Below are positions 25,673 through 34,356 of a DNA stretch of 64,000 nt, one piece after another. Position 1 is the stretch's first letter, and every line of letters begins with the position of its first letter. Source of the DNA: Rhodospirillaceae bacterium (GTDB lineage Bacteria > Pseudomonadota > Alphaproteobacteria > GCA-2731375); NCBI GenBank assembly GCA_018701215.1, contig JABIWH010000012.1:16554-80553 (forward strand), read 5' to 3'. Made by a program: the position numbers and the translations under genes. A model generated the notes under the pieces. That model was not told the origin of the DNA, made no database searches, and saw only the letters and a program-made list of their open reading frames with translations.

Positions 25673-26449
25673 ATGAGCACTGACATACTTGTCGATGCCG
25701 ACGCCCTAAGGGAAGATGTGAAGGATAAGTACCGGGATGTCGCGCTCGACCCGCATGGAGAGTTTCATTTCCATACGGGCCGTCCGCTGGCGAAGCGCCT
25801 GGGCTATGACAATGCGGTTGTTGGCGCCATGCCTGATGCCGCGGTCGAATCTTTCGCGGGCGTCGGCAATCCATTTTCACTGCGCCCATTGCAGGCCGGC
25901 GAGCGTGTCGTCGACCTTGGTTCCGGTGCCGGTTTTGACTGTTTCATCGCGGCCCAGCAGGTTGGCGCCGAAGGTCATGTCATCGGGATCGATATGACGC
26001 CGGAAATGCTGGCCAAGTCGCGCGCTACGGCCCAGGTGATGGATCTGGCACAGGTTGAATTCCGCGAAGGCCTGCTGGAAGAGCTGCCGGTGGAAGACGG
26101 CCAGGCGGATGTGGTCATCGCCAATGGCGTGATTAACCTTTGTTCCGACAAACAGCAGGTGTTTGCCGAGATTTGGCGCGTCCTGCGGCCAGGCGGCGTG
26201 CTGCAGTTCGCTGATATCGCCAATGGCCGGCCGGTGCCAGAGGCGGCCGTCAACAATATTGATTTGTGGACTGCTTGAATCGCTGGTGGCATGCCGTGTG
26301 CAGGCTGGCAGAAGATGATGTTGGATACGGGCTTCAAGAACGGGCAGATGGGCCCGCCCGTGGATACATTTGGCGGCGCGGGGGGTGAAACCAATGCGCG
26401 CCGGTTCGAGGTTTTCGGTTACGCCTTCATGGCCCAGAAACCTCTATAG
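25673..26449 (+). CDS. ArsM-like SAM methyltransferase with in-frame TGA (candidate selenoprotein)
   Basis: 258 residues if the TGA at 26276-26278 (codon 202) is read as selenocysteine; otherwise it stops after 201. The SAM site is VVDLGSGAGFD (79-89), with AGVGNPF at 62-68 and ANGVINLCSDK at 150-160. After the TGA the same frame stays open for 56 codons with a proper family C-terminus (IAGGMP..GW, VDTFGGAGGETNARRF, FEVFGYAFMAQKP, stop TAG 26447). In arsenite methyltransferases the segment LW-x-x-C-x-AG carries a conserved As-binding Cys; here it reads LWTA-TGA-IAGG. So TGA replaces that Cys. A nonsense mutation or sequence error is the alternative. The substrate could be As(III) or another metalloid. 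AAGGGA precedes the ATG. Confidence 0.8.
26279..26310 (+). promoter_or_regulatory. Possible bacterial SECIS-like hairpin after the TGA
   Basis: Directly after the in-frame TGA a short hairpin can be drawn: GC (26289-26290) and GCC (26293-26295) pair with GGC (26303-26305) and GC (26308-26309), leaving a 7-nt loop that begins GTG at 26296, 17 nt from the TGA. Bacterial SECIS elements have a stem within tens of bases after UGA and a G/GU in the apical loop. The stem here is weak, so this is only suggestive. Confidence 0.3.
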
Positions 26450-26463
26450 GCGAGACTAACTTT

Positions 26464-26512
26464 CGGCCCGTCAGCCTCACCCTCTCAAGTGGCTGGCGGG
26501 CCGTTTTATTTT
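26464..26512 (+). terminator. Rho-independent terminator after the methyltransferase
   Basis: CGGCCCGTCAGCC (26464-26476) pairs with GGCTGGCGGGCCG (26491-26503), with one mismatch, and is followed by TTTTATTTT. It sits 14 nt after the TAG at 26447-26449, not after the TGA at 26276, which fits a coding region that extends to 26449. It may also serve the convergent dioxygenase gene. Confidence 0.85.
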
Positions 26513-26526
26513 CAACAGCTGTCTTC

Positions 26527-27582
26527 TTATACTGGCTCCAACGGTGCGTTGAGTTCGGTGTCGGCGACAATGATGCCGCCGCGATTGCCGATTTCGATGC
26601 TGCCGTAGCGTTGCGCATAAACCTCCGGCAAAGGCCGGGCGCCGGGAATAGCCAGCCATAGCCGCAACAGATGGCGGCGGCGGGCCAGATCGCCCCATTC
26701 CTCATAGGCGGTGCGGTCATGCAGCAGGGTATGATTGTGAACAAACAGCAAATCGCCCGGCTGCAATGGGAATTCCAGATTTAAGGCCGGGTCGTCAGCC
26801 AGAGCGTCGAACATGTCCAGAGCTTCATTCTGGGCATCGCTGAGCTGGGGCACGCCTTCCAGGCGTTGCGCCGAGCGGACATAGTGCGGTGCATAGAGCG
26901 CGGAAAGATGGCCTGCATAGGCATTGAATACGGGAATTTCAAAATATTCCCGACCGTCCGCGGTGACCTCGCCACGCCGATCGGTCGCCATGGGCTCGAA
27001 CAACAGCTTGGCCAGATCGGGGCGGCGTTGACGCATTTCGTTGTAGATTGTCATGGAACTGACCAGGCCGGACTGCCCGCCCGACTTGGCGCCGCGCAGA
27101 CACATCAAGCCGACAATATCGCAAGAATCAGTGTGATAATTCTGCCGCTCCGTGGTTTGGTAAATGCGCACCGAGGCATCGGTGGTGGAGAGGCCCAGGT
27201 CGCAGACATGGCCCAGAATATGGCCCTTGCCGTTCTGCGAGCGGGCTTTGCCCATGTGTGTGCCGATGCCATAGAACAACGCCGCCGCCATCGCGATGTC
27301 ATCGGCATGCGAGGGCAGCCCCCGCAGCGCCACGAAGCCGCGCCCATGCAGGCATTCATGCACCGCCCCGGCGATCACCGGCATGCTCTCGGGCAGGGGG
27401 AAATCAGCCTTGGTCATGGCGGCAATGTCGCCGCCCGCTTCAAGGTATGCGCCTGCCTGGGCTTCCATCTCGGCGACCTGCGCATCGTTCAAGGTGACCA
27501 GCCAATCGTTGGCGGCGGCCTGGTCCGGACCATACCAGGCGGATGGTCCGGTGACTTTCGGCGGTAATTCTGCGATTTCCAA
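26527..27582 (-). CDS. TauD/TfdA-family Fe(II)/2-oxoglutarate-type dioxygenase
   Basis: 351 residues. The iron-binding H-x-D is His150-Thr-Asp152 (NYHTDSCDIVGL), the distal His lies in VHNHTLLHDRTAYEEW, and the 2-oxoglutarate-binding Arg follows (RRRHLLRLWL). Members hydroxylate small organic acids, sulfonates or amino acid derivatives. It is divergent from the GlcD-like oxidase and convergent with the methyltransferase; neither reveals the substrate. Confidence 0.87.
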   Translation of the reverse strand: MEIAELPPKVTGPSAWYGPDQAAANDWLVTLNDAQVAEMEAQAGAYLEAGGDIAAMTKADFPLPESMPVIAGAVHECLHGRGFVALRGLPSHADDIAMAAALFYGIGTHMGKARSQNGKGHILGHVCDLGLSTTDASVRIYQTTERQNYHTDSCDIVGLMCLRGAKSGGQSGLVSSMTIYNEMRQRRPDLAKLLFEPMATDRRGEVTADGREYFEIPVFNAYAGHLSALYAPHYVRSAQRLEGVPQLSDAQNEALDMFDALADDPALNLEFPLQPGDLLFVHNHTLLHDRTAYEEWGDLARRRHLLRLWLAIPGARPLPEVYAQRYGSIEIGNRGGIIVADTELNAPLEPV

Positions 27583-27630
27583 GACTCAGGCACTCCATGG
27601 TAGGTGAAACGCGCTACGCTTCGACAAATG

Positions 27631-27657
27631 TTGCAAATACTCTAGCTAATGTATACT
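27631..27657 (+). promoter_or_regulatory. Weak promoter candidate for the GlcD-like gene
   Basis: TTGCAA (27631-27636) and TATACT (27652-27657) with a 15-nt spacer, about 40 nt before the ATG at 27698. The -10 box is good but the spacing is short. Identified by eye only. Confidence 0.3.
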
Positions 27658-27697
27658 GGCCGTCAAATCGCAATGACTATTCTGGAAGGGTAAGGCC

Positions 27698-29092
27698 ATG
27701 AGCTTGGCAAGCAGTGAGGCAACCTTGGGCGTGATCGAAGAACTGCGGGCATTGTTGGGCGAGCGCCTTTCGACCGCCGATGCGGTGCGCGATGCCCATG
27801 GCCGTGACGAAAGCTGGCACCCGACCGAGGCGCCCGATGCGGTGGCCTTTGCGCAATCGACCGAGGAGGTGTCGGCGATTGTGAAAATCTGCCATGCCGC
27901 CGGCACCCCGATCATCCCGTACGGCGCCGGCACCTCGGTCGAAGGGCATATTCAGGCGACACGGGGGGGCATCTGCGTCGATGTAGGCGGCATGAACGAA
28001 GTGTTGGAGGTTCACGCCGAAGATCTGGATTGCACGGTGCAGCCCGGCGTACGGCGCAAACAGTTGAACGATTACCTGCGCGACACGGGATTGTTCTTTC
28101 CCATTGATCCCGGCGCCGATGCCTCCATCGGCGGCATGACCGGAACCAGGGCTTCGGGCACCAACGCCGTGCGCTACGGCACCATGCGCGAGAACGTCAT
28201 GTCGTTGACCGTGGTTCTGGCCAACGGCGAGGTCATTCGCACGGCGCGGCGGGCGCGCAAATCATCCGCCGGCTATGATCTGACACGGCTGTTCGTCGGC
28301 TCGGAAGGCACCCTGGGCATCATCACCGAGATTACCCTGCGCCTGTACGGCATTCCGGAGAATATATCTTCGGCAGTGGTGCCGTTTGAGACCCTTGAAG
28401 GGGCCGTTGATACGACGATCTGCACCATTCAGTCCGGCATTCCCATCGCCCGTATTGAGCTTCTGGATGATGTTCAGATGGATGCGCTGAACAGATATTC
28501 CAAGATGGATCATCCGGTAAAACCAACACTGTTTTTGGAATTCCATGGCACCGACGCCGGCGTGGCCGAACAGATCGCCATGGTCAAGGCCTTTGGCGAG
28601 GATTTCGGCGCCGGTGAGTTCCAATGGTCCGATCAGCTGGAAGACCGCAATCGTCTGTGGCAGGCCCGCCATGATGTGGCCTATGCCTGCAAGGCGCTGC
28701 GGCCCGGTTGCGAGATCTGGGCCACGGATGTCTGCGTGCCGCTTTCACGGCTGGCGGAATGCATCGCGGAAACCCGCAAGGATCTGGAAGGCGCCTCGAT
28801 CCCCGCGCCGTTGTGCGGCCATGTTGGTGACGGCAATTTCCACTTGGCTTTTGTTCTGGACCCAAACGTACCGGCGGAAATGCACGAGGCCGAGGAATTG
28901 AACGAACGCCTGGTCAACCGGGCCCTGGCCATGGACGGCACCTGCACCGGCGAACATGGCGTGGGGCTGGGCAAGCAGAAATACATGCGGGCCGAACATG
29001 GCGATGCCATCGAGGTCATGCGCGCCGTCAAGGCGGCCATTGATCCCGACAACATCATGAACCCCGGCAAAATGCTGCCGCCGCAAAACTAG
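27698..29092 (+). CDS. FAD-linked oxidase, GlcD / D-lactate dehydrogenase type
   Basis: 464 residues with the PCMH-type FAD domain (PYGAGTSVEGHIQATRGG, IGGMTGTRASGTNAVRYG) and the C-terminal FAD-oxidase domain (CGHVGDGNFHLAF, CTGEHGVGLGKQKYM, NPGKMLP). The group oxidises D-2-hydroxy acids such as glycolate or D-lactate. No glcE or glcF genes are adjacent, so a single-subunit D-lactate-type enzyme is more likely than glycolate oxidase. GGAAGGG precedes the ATG; the aldo/keto reductase follows after 13 nt. Confidence 0.88.
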   Translation: MSLASSEATLGVIEELRALLGERLSTADAVRDAHGRDESWHPTEAPDAVAFAQSTEEVSAIVKICHAAGTPIIPYGAGTSVEGHIQATRGGICVDVGGMNEVLEVHAEDLDCTVQPGVRRKQLNDYLRDTGLFFPIDPGADASIGGMTGTRASGTNAVRYGTMRENVMSLTVVLANGEVIRTARRARKSSAGYDLTRLFVGSEGTLGIITEITLRLYGIPENISSAVVPFETLEGAVDTTICTIQSGIPIARIELLDDVQMDALNRYSKMDHPVKPTLFLEFHGTDAGVAEQIAMVKAFGEDFGAGEFQWSDQLEDRNRLWQARHDVAYACKALRPGCEIWATDVCVPLSRLAECIAETRKDLEGASIPAPLCGHVGDGNFHLAFVLDPNVPAEMHEAEELNERLVNRALAMDGTCTGEHGVGLGKQKYMRAEHGDAIEVMRAVKAAIDPDNIMNPGKMLPPQN

Positions 29093-29105
29093 CGGAGGGA
29101 ACGTT

Positions 29106-30086
29106 TTGCAAAAAGGCAATCTGGGCTCCTTGGGGCCGGTCAGCCGGCTGACCTTGGGCGGCGGCGGTCTGGGCCAGCTGTGGGGCCGGACCGATCGGGC
29201 GGAGTGCGTCGCCACCCTGCGGGCGGCGGTGGATGCGGGCATTGATCTGATCGACCTGGCCTACCGCTATGGCGAGGGCGAGGCCGAGGAGGTATTTGGC
29301 GAAGCCTTCGAGGGCCGCCCGCCGGACGCTGTCCGCATCACCTCCAAATGTCTGTTGGGCAATACACCAGGCGACCAGATTGAAGCCCGCCTGCGGCAAT
29401 CGATCCATGACAGTCTGGCCCGTTTGCGGCTGGAACGCCTGGATCTGTTCTTCCTGCATTCCAACATCGCGCCCGACGGCCACCCCATGCAGCGTCATCC
29501 CGACGCCGGCGCCCGCATGACCGCGCAAAGCGATTTCATCGCCACGGTGCGGCCCTGTTTCGAGGCCTTCGTCGCGGAAGGCTTGATCGCTGCCTGGGGT
29601 CTGACCGGCATCGGCCATCCCGACGCTATTATTGAATTATTGGCCGATAGGCCGGCGCCGGCGGTGGTGCAATGCATCGCCAATGCCATGGATTCGCCCG
29701 GCGCCCTGAAATTTTACGACGAGCCGGCCCGGCCCCGCGAGGTGATCGCGGCGGCACAGGCGAACGGTGTAGGGGTGATGGGTATCCGCGCGGTCCAGGC
29801 CGGTGCCCTGACCGACGCCATCGACCGGGACCTGCCCCCTGATCATGGGGAGGTTCGGGATTACAATCGGGCCGGCGCTTACCGCGCCCTGGCAGCGGAA
29901 TTGGGCCTCTCGGCAGCTACCCTGGGTCACCGTTATGCGCTAAGCATGGCCGGTGTGGATACGGTGGTTCTGGGGGTGAAAAACCGCGCGGAACTGGCTG
30001 AATGCGTGGCGGCAGCCGAGGCCGGCCCCTTGCCGGATGATATCATGGCGCGGGTGGATGGCTGTTTTACCGGCAATACCAACTAG
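29106..30086 (+). CDS. Aldo/keto reductase
   Basis: 326 residues of the AKR barrel. Catalytic residues are visible: Asp/Tyr in LIDLAYRYGEGEAEE, Lys in ITSKCLLG and His in LFFLHSN. The start is a TTG at 29106 with GGAGGGA just upstream. It probably reduces aldehydes or ketones with NADPH; substrate unknown. It lies 13 nt after the GlcD-like gene and 12 nt before idi, so the three form one operon. Confidence 0.85.
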   Translation: MQKGNLGSLGPVSRLTLGGGGLGQLWGRTDRAECVATLRAAVDAGIDLIDLAYRYGEGEAEEVFGEAFEGRPPDAVRITSKCLLGNTPGDQIEARLRQSIHDSLARLRLERLDLFFLHSNIAPDGHPMQRHPDAGARMTAQSDFIATVRPCFEAFVAEGLIAAWGLTGIGHPDAIIELLADRPAPAVVQCIANAMDSPGALKFYDEPARPREVIAAAQANGVGVMGIRAVQAGALTDAIDRDLPPDHGEVRDYNRAGAYRALAAELGLSAATLGHRYALSMAGVDTVVLGVKNRAELAECVAAAEAGPLPDDIMARVDGCFTGNTN

Positions 30087-30098
30087 GGTGAAAAGAAC

Positions 30099-30671
30099 GT
30101 GAGCACGGGCGACGCGATTAATACGGACGCAACCGGCGTCACACGACAGGCGATCGTCCTGGTGGACGAACATGACAATCAAGTTGGTCTTTGCGAAAAG
30201 TTGGAGGCCCATCGTCAGGGCCTGCTGCACCGCGCATTTTCGGTCATCATCAAGAACGATGCCGGACAAATCCTGTTGCAACAACGGGCAGCCGGCAAGT
30301 ATCACTCGCCAGGTCTGTGGGCCAATGCCTGTTGCGGACATCCCGGCGAGGGTGATGATGTGGGCCGGGCAGCACGGCGCCGCCTGGGCGAGGAAATGGG
30401 TTTCGAGACCGATTTATACCCTGGCCGGCAGCACAGCTATCGCGCCGATGTGGGCGGCGGTTTGATCGAAAATGAATTCGTGCATGTCTTCTTTGGCTGT
30501 TTCAATGGCGCCATCATGGCCAATGCCGACGAGGCCGCAGATTACCGTTGGCTTGACGCGGATGCCTTGCTGGCCGAGGTGGCCGCCGATCCGGAAAGTT
30601 ACAGCACTTGGTTTCGCGACTATCTATTTCATTTCGGCGATGAAATTATCGCCTGGAAACCCGAGATTTAG
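30099..30671 (+). CDS. idi: Isopentenyl-diphosphate delta-isomerase, type I
   Basis: Interconverts isopentenyl and dimethylallyl diphosphate. The 190-residue Nudix-fold protein has LHRAFSVII, the active Cys region WANACCGHP (Cys78/79), the Nudix-like RRRLGEEMGF and catalytic Glu126 (ENEFVHVF). GTG start at 30099. Alphaproteobacteria using the MEP pathway need this enzyme only to balance the two isomers. Its position after the GlcD-like oxidase and aldo/keto reductase is not an obvious pathway grouping. Converges with the first acyl-CoA dehydrogenase. Confidence 0.93.
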   Translation: MSTGDAINTDATGVTRQAIVLVDEHDNQVGLCEKLEAHRQGLLHRAFSVIIKNDAGQILLQQRAAGKYHSPGLWANACCGHPGEGDDVGRAARRRLGEEMGFETDLYPGRQHSYRADVGGGLIENEFVHVFFGCFNGAIMANADEAADYRWLDADALLAEVAADPESYSTWFRDYLFHFGDEIIAWKPEI

Positions 30672-30676
30672 CGCGT

Positions 30677-31879
30677 TCAAAGACCCAGAACTTGCTTGGC
30701 GACAATATTTCGCTGAATTTCGTTGGAGCCGCCATAGATGGATGAAGCCCGGAAATTCAGGAATTTCGGCACCGCGGGTACCGCATGGACGGGGCCGATG
30801 GGTTCAATGTTGTTGCCGGGCACACGGGCTTCGGGCTGATAGGCCGCGCCGTAATAATGCACCGCCTCGACCATCAGTTCGGTAACCCACTGATTGGTTT
30901 CAGAGCCCAGAACCTTCATGATCGAGCTGGCCGGACCGGGCCTGCCGCGCTGGACAATTTCGGCAATGGTCCGGTGTTCGGTATATTCCGCCGCCTGTTG
31001 CTTAATCTCCGCCGCCGCGACCTTCAGGGCAAAGGCCGGGTCGTCGCCCAAAACGCCACCGGCCGCCGGTTCGGCAGCCGTAATTTCATGCAGCTTGCCA
31101 AGCGACGAGGCGACCATGGCCGCATAGGCGCTGCCGCCGCGTTCGAACTCCAGCAGATATTTGGCCACCGTCCAGCCGTCGTTCTCCTCGCCCAGACGAT
31201 TTGCCACGGGGACCCGCACATCATCGAAGAAAACCTGATTAACCTCGTGATCGCCGGCCAGAGTGATGATCGGCTCGACCTTGATGCCTGGATCGTCCAT
31301 ATCGAACAATAGGAAACTGATGCCTTCCTGGCGCTTCTCGGTATCGGCGGTGCGCACCAGACAAAAGATCCGGTCCGCATGCTGGGCCCCGGTTGTCCAG
31401 ATTTTCGAGCCGTTGATGACATATTCATCACCGTCGCGGACCGCCCGCGTCTGTAACGAGGCCAGATCCGAGCCCGAGCCCGGTTCGGAATAGCCCTGGC
31501 ACCAGATATCCTCGCCCGAGAGGATTCTTGGCAGGTAGTGGGCCTTTTGTTCGTCGGTGCCGAACTGCATGATCACCGGGCCGACCAAGGCCAGGCCCAT
31601 GAGATAGACCGTTGGTGTGCCCACCTTGCCGGCCTCGGAATCGTAGATATAGCGCTGCATGGGCGTCCAGCCGGTGCCGCCGTATTCAGCCGGCCAGGTC
31701 GGCGCGATCCAGCCCTTTTCGTAGAGGATCTTGTACCAGCGCTGGCTGATATCGAATTCCGCGAAGACACCGGAATTCAGGCGCGTGGCAGCGCGCAGGT
31801 CATCCGTCAGTTTCTCGTCGAAAAAAGCCCGCACCTCGTCGCGGAAAGCCAGATCGTCGGTACTCATTTCCAAATGCAT
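30677..31879 (-). CDS. Acyl-CoA dehydrogenase, paralogue 1
   Basis: 400 residues, FadE-type flavoenzyme making trans-2-enoyl-CoA. Signature 1 is WCQGYSEPGSGSDLASLQTR, followed by KIWTTGAQHADRIFCLVRT; signature 2 is IYGGSNEIQRNIVAK at the C-terminus. It is closely similar along its whole length to the next gene (31946-33148) and less so to 37004-38188. These resemble the long-chain or steroid-type dehydrogenases that often work as mixed alpha2beta2 enzymes; whether the pair forms a heteromer is inference. It lies 66 nt downstream of paralogue 2. Confidence 0.9.
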   Translation of the reverse strand: MHLEMSTDDLAFRDEVRAFFDEKLTDDLRAATRLNSGVFAEFDISQRWYKILYEKGWIAPTWPAEYGGTGWTPMQRYIYDSEAGKVGTPTVYLMGLALVGPVIMQFGTDEQKAHYLPRILSGEDIWCQGYSEPGSGSDLASLQTRAVRDGDEYVINGSKIWTTGAQHADRIFCLVRTADTEKRQEGISFLLFDMDDPGIKVEPIITLAGDHEVNQVFFDDVRVPVANRLGEENDGWTVAKYLLEFERGGSAYAAMVASSLGKLHEITAAEPAAGGVLGDDPAFALKVAAAEIKQQAAEYTEHRTIAEIVQRGRPGPASSIMKVLGSETNQWVTELMVEAVHYYGAAYQPEARVPGNNIEPIGPVHAVPAVPKFLNFRASSIYGGSNEIQRNIVAKQVLGL

Positions 31880-31945
31880 GGATTTGACCTATCCCTTAGA
31901 GCAACTTTTCAGCATCAAATTGTTGCCAAATTTATGCCGTTTGAT

Positions 31946-33148
31946 CTAGAGCCCCAGAACCAACTTGGCCATGATGTTGCGTTGCACTTCCGAGGAACCG
32001 GCATAGATCGTGGCGGCGCGGAAGTTGAGGTACTTCGGCACCACCGGCACGGATTTCGCCGGGCCAATAGGTTCTGCATTGTTGCCGGGTACGCGGGCCT
32101 CGGGCTGATAGGGTGCGGCGTAATATTGCGTCGCTTCAACCGCCAGTTCCGAGATTAACTGATTGTTCTCCGAACCCAGCACTTTCATCATGGAACTGGC
32201 AGGACCCGGCCGCCCGCGCTGGGCAATTTCCGACATAATACGATGCTCTGTCGCCTGCACCGCCATCTGCCGCACTTCCAAGGCGGCCATTTTGGCGGCA
32301 AAAGCATCGTCCTCGATCAGACGGCCGCCGCCGGTCTGCTCGCTCTCGGCAATGGCGCGCAATTTATTCAATGCAGCTTCCAGTACCGTGGCATAGGCCG
32401 CACCGCCGCGTTCGAACTCCAACAAATATTTGGCCACGGTCCAGCCGTCATTCTCCGGCCCGATGCGGTTGGCGATGGGCACGCGCACATCGTCGAGGAA
32501 AACCTGATTGACCTCGTGATCGCCAGAGATAGAGATAATCGGCTCGATCTTGATGCCTGGCGTGTTCATATCGATCAGAATGAACGAGATGCCCTCCTGC
32601 CGTTTGCCTTCGGTCGAGGTGCGGACCAGACAGAACATGCGGCTGGCGTGCTGCGCGCCGGTGGTCCAAAGCTTGGTGCCGTTGACCACATAGTCGTCGC
32701 CGTCAACAATGGCCCTGGTCTGCAACGACGCCAGGTCGGAGCCCGAGCCCGGCTCGGAATAACCCTGGCACCAGACATCCTCGCCGGAGCGGATGCGGGG
32801 GAGATAAAAATTCTTCTGCTCGTCCGTGCCGAATTTCATCACCACGGGCCCGACCATACGCAGGCCCATGGAGAACAGCCGCGGCGCACCGGCGGCACCG
32901 GCTTCGGAATCGTAGATATACCGTTGCATGGGTGTCCAGCCGGTACCGCCATGCTCCGTCGGCCAGGCCGGCGCGATCCAGCCTTGTTCATAAAGCGCCG
33001 TATGCCAGCGCCGGCCAATCTCGAACTCGGCAAATACGCCGGAGGTCAAATTCGAGGCCTCGCGCATATCGTCGCTCAACTTGGCATCGAAGAACGCCCG
33101 CACCTCGTCACGAAAGGCGGCGTCTTCCGCCGTCATGGCCATATCCAT
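31946..33148 (-). CDS. Acyl-CoA dehydrogenase, paralogue 2
   Basis: 400 residues with the same layout and length as paralogue 1: WCQGYSEPGSGSDLASLQTR, KLWTTGAQHASRMFCLVRT, and IYAGSSEVQRNIMAK at the end, where the usual GGSNEIQR has become AGSSEVQR. The identical length and near-identical motifs indicate a tandem duplication. It is first in the two-gene leftward run and divergent from the EamA transporter gene with about 119 bp between. Confidence 0.9.
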   Translation of the reverse strand: MDMAMTAEDAAFRDEVRAFFDAKLSDDMREASNLTSGVFAEFEIGRRWHTALYEQGWIAPAWPTEHGGTGWTPMQRYIYDSEAGAAGAPRLFSMGLRMVGPVVMKFGTDEQKNFYLPRIRSGEDVWCQGYSEPGSGSDLASLQTRAIVDGDDYVVNGTKLWTTGAQHASRMFCLVRTSTEGKRQEGISFILIDMNTPGIKIEPIISISGDHEVNQVFLDDVRVPIANRIGPENDGWTVAKYLLEFERGGAAYATVLEAALNKLRAIAESEQTGGGRLIEDDAFAAKMAALEVRQMAVQATEHRIMSEIAQRGRPGPASSMMKVLGSENNQLISELAVEATQYYAAPYQPEARVPGNNAEPIGPAKSVPVVPKYLNFRAATIYAGSSEVQRNIMAKLVLGL

Positions 33149-33267
33149 CTTTACAAACTCCCTATAAACCGGTGCCGTGCCGATGCTGTACCGGTGCCTC
33201 TATAACTGATGCCATGGTATAATACGAACCCCAGCCGATAAAGCCGATAAAGAAGCATGCAAAGACC

Positions 33268-34212
33268 GTGAGCCAACATAATAAACCTACATTGGGCATA
33301 TTCTTCGTGGTCCTTGGCATGACCGCCATCACCATCAATGACATGTTGATCAAGCTGTTGTCCGGTGACTATCCCTTGCACCAAATCGTCTTCCTGCGTT
33401 CCGTCATCGGCATCGTCTTTAGCCTTGCCCTGGTGCAGTTGGAGGGCGGCTTCGGAATCCTGCGCACGGACAAGCCGTTGCTGCATCTGCTGCGCGGGCT
33501 GCTGATGGTAGTTGCCAACCTGTCATTCTTTGCCGCCCTGGCGGTGCTGCCCCTGGCCGATGCCACGGCGTTGTTCTTTGTCGCGCCCTTGTTTATCACG
33601 CTGCTATCGATACCCATTCTGGGCGAGAAGGTCGGCATCCGGCGGATCAGCGCCGTACTGGTCGGGTTTGCCGGCGTCCTGGTCATGCAGCAGCCCTGGG
33701 CCTCCGAAGGCCTGGGCACGGGCGAAAGAATTGTCCTGCTGCTGCCCGTACTGGCCGCCTTTACCTATGCCCTGTGTCAGATCATGGCGCGGCGTCTTGG
33801 CGCGACGGCCAAGGCCTCGGCCATGGCGGTCTATATTCAGGGCACGTTCATTTTGGTCAGTCTCGGCTTTTGGGCCGTCGCGGGCGATGGCCGCTATGCG
33901 GTGGGCGTCGACAACGCAAGTTTGCAGTTTCTGTTGCGGGCCTGGCGCTGGCCCAATGAAGGCGATGCTCTGCTGTTCCTGGCGTTGGGCGCATTGTCCG
34001 GGGTGATCGGCTATTCCATCTCGCAAGCCTACCGCCTGGCCCAGCCGGCAACGGTAGCACCGTTTGAATATATCGCCATGCCCTTGGCGGTGCTTTGGGG
34101 CTGGTTGCTATGGGACTATCTGCCCAGCGCGCAAATCCTGGTTGGCATCACCTTGATCATGGGCGCCGGCCTTTATGTTTTCCTGCGCGAAAAGCAACGC
34201 GGACGGTCCTGA
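33268..34212 (+). CDS. DMT-superfamily transporter (EamA domains)
   Basis: 314 residues, ten predicted membrane helices in two EamA halves (GMTAITINDMLIKLLSGDYP in the first; PATVAPFEYIAMPLAVLWGW in the second). The family exports or imports metabolites, amino acids or nucleobases. GTG start at 33268. No substrate clue from neighbours. Confidence 0.85.
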   Translation: MSQHNKPTLGIFFVVLGMTAITINDMLIKLLSGDYPLHQIVFLRSVIGIVFSLALVQLEGGFGILRTDKPLLHLLRGLLMVVANLSFFAALAVLPLADATALFFVAPLFITLLSIPILGEKVGIRRISAVLVGFAGVLVMQQPWASEGLGTGERIVLLLPVLAAFTYALCQIMARRLGATAKASAMAVYIQGTFILVSLGFWAVAGDGRYAVGVDNASLQFLLRAWRWPNEGDALLFLALGALSGVIGYSISQAYRLAQPATVAPFEYIAMPLAVLWGWLLWDYLPSAQILVGITLIMGAGLYVFLREKQRGRS

Positions 34213-34356
34213 CGCCGGCGTTTGGCGAACGATCCATAAAAGACCGGGCAAGAAATCCGTTTCCTCGTCAGCGCAAATGCTATGATCGTATCCGGAGTGG
34301 CAAGTTATCGTCCTGAGTTTCAAGGGCCGCGCCATCGGATTGGTAAAGGGTATTCC

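Noticed and set aside
26276..26278. Frameshift as the explanation for the interrupted methyltransferase
   Set aside because: The downstream family sequence continues in the same frame, so only a codon change (TGA), not an insertion or deletion, is involved.
31905..31945. Fifth copy of the intergenic repeat between acyl-CoA dehydrogenases 1 and 2
   Set aside because: It starts AGAGCAACTTTTCAGC but the remaining blocks (TCGCGAC, TTAAGAGTC, end hairpin) are missing; similarity is too short.
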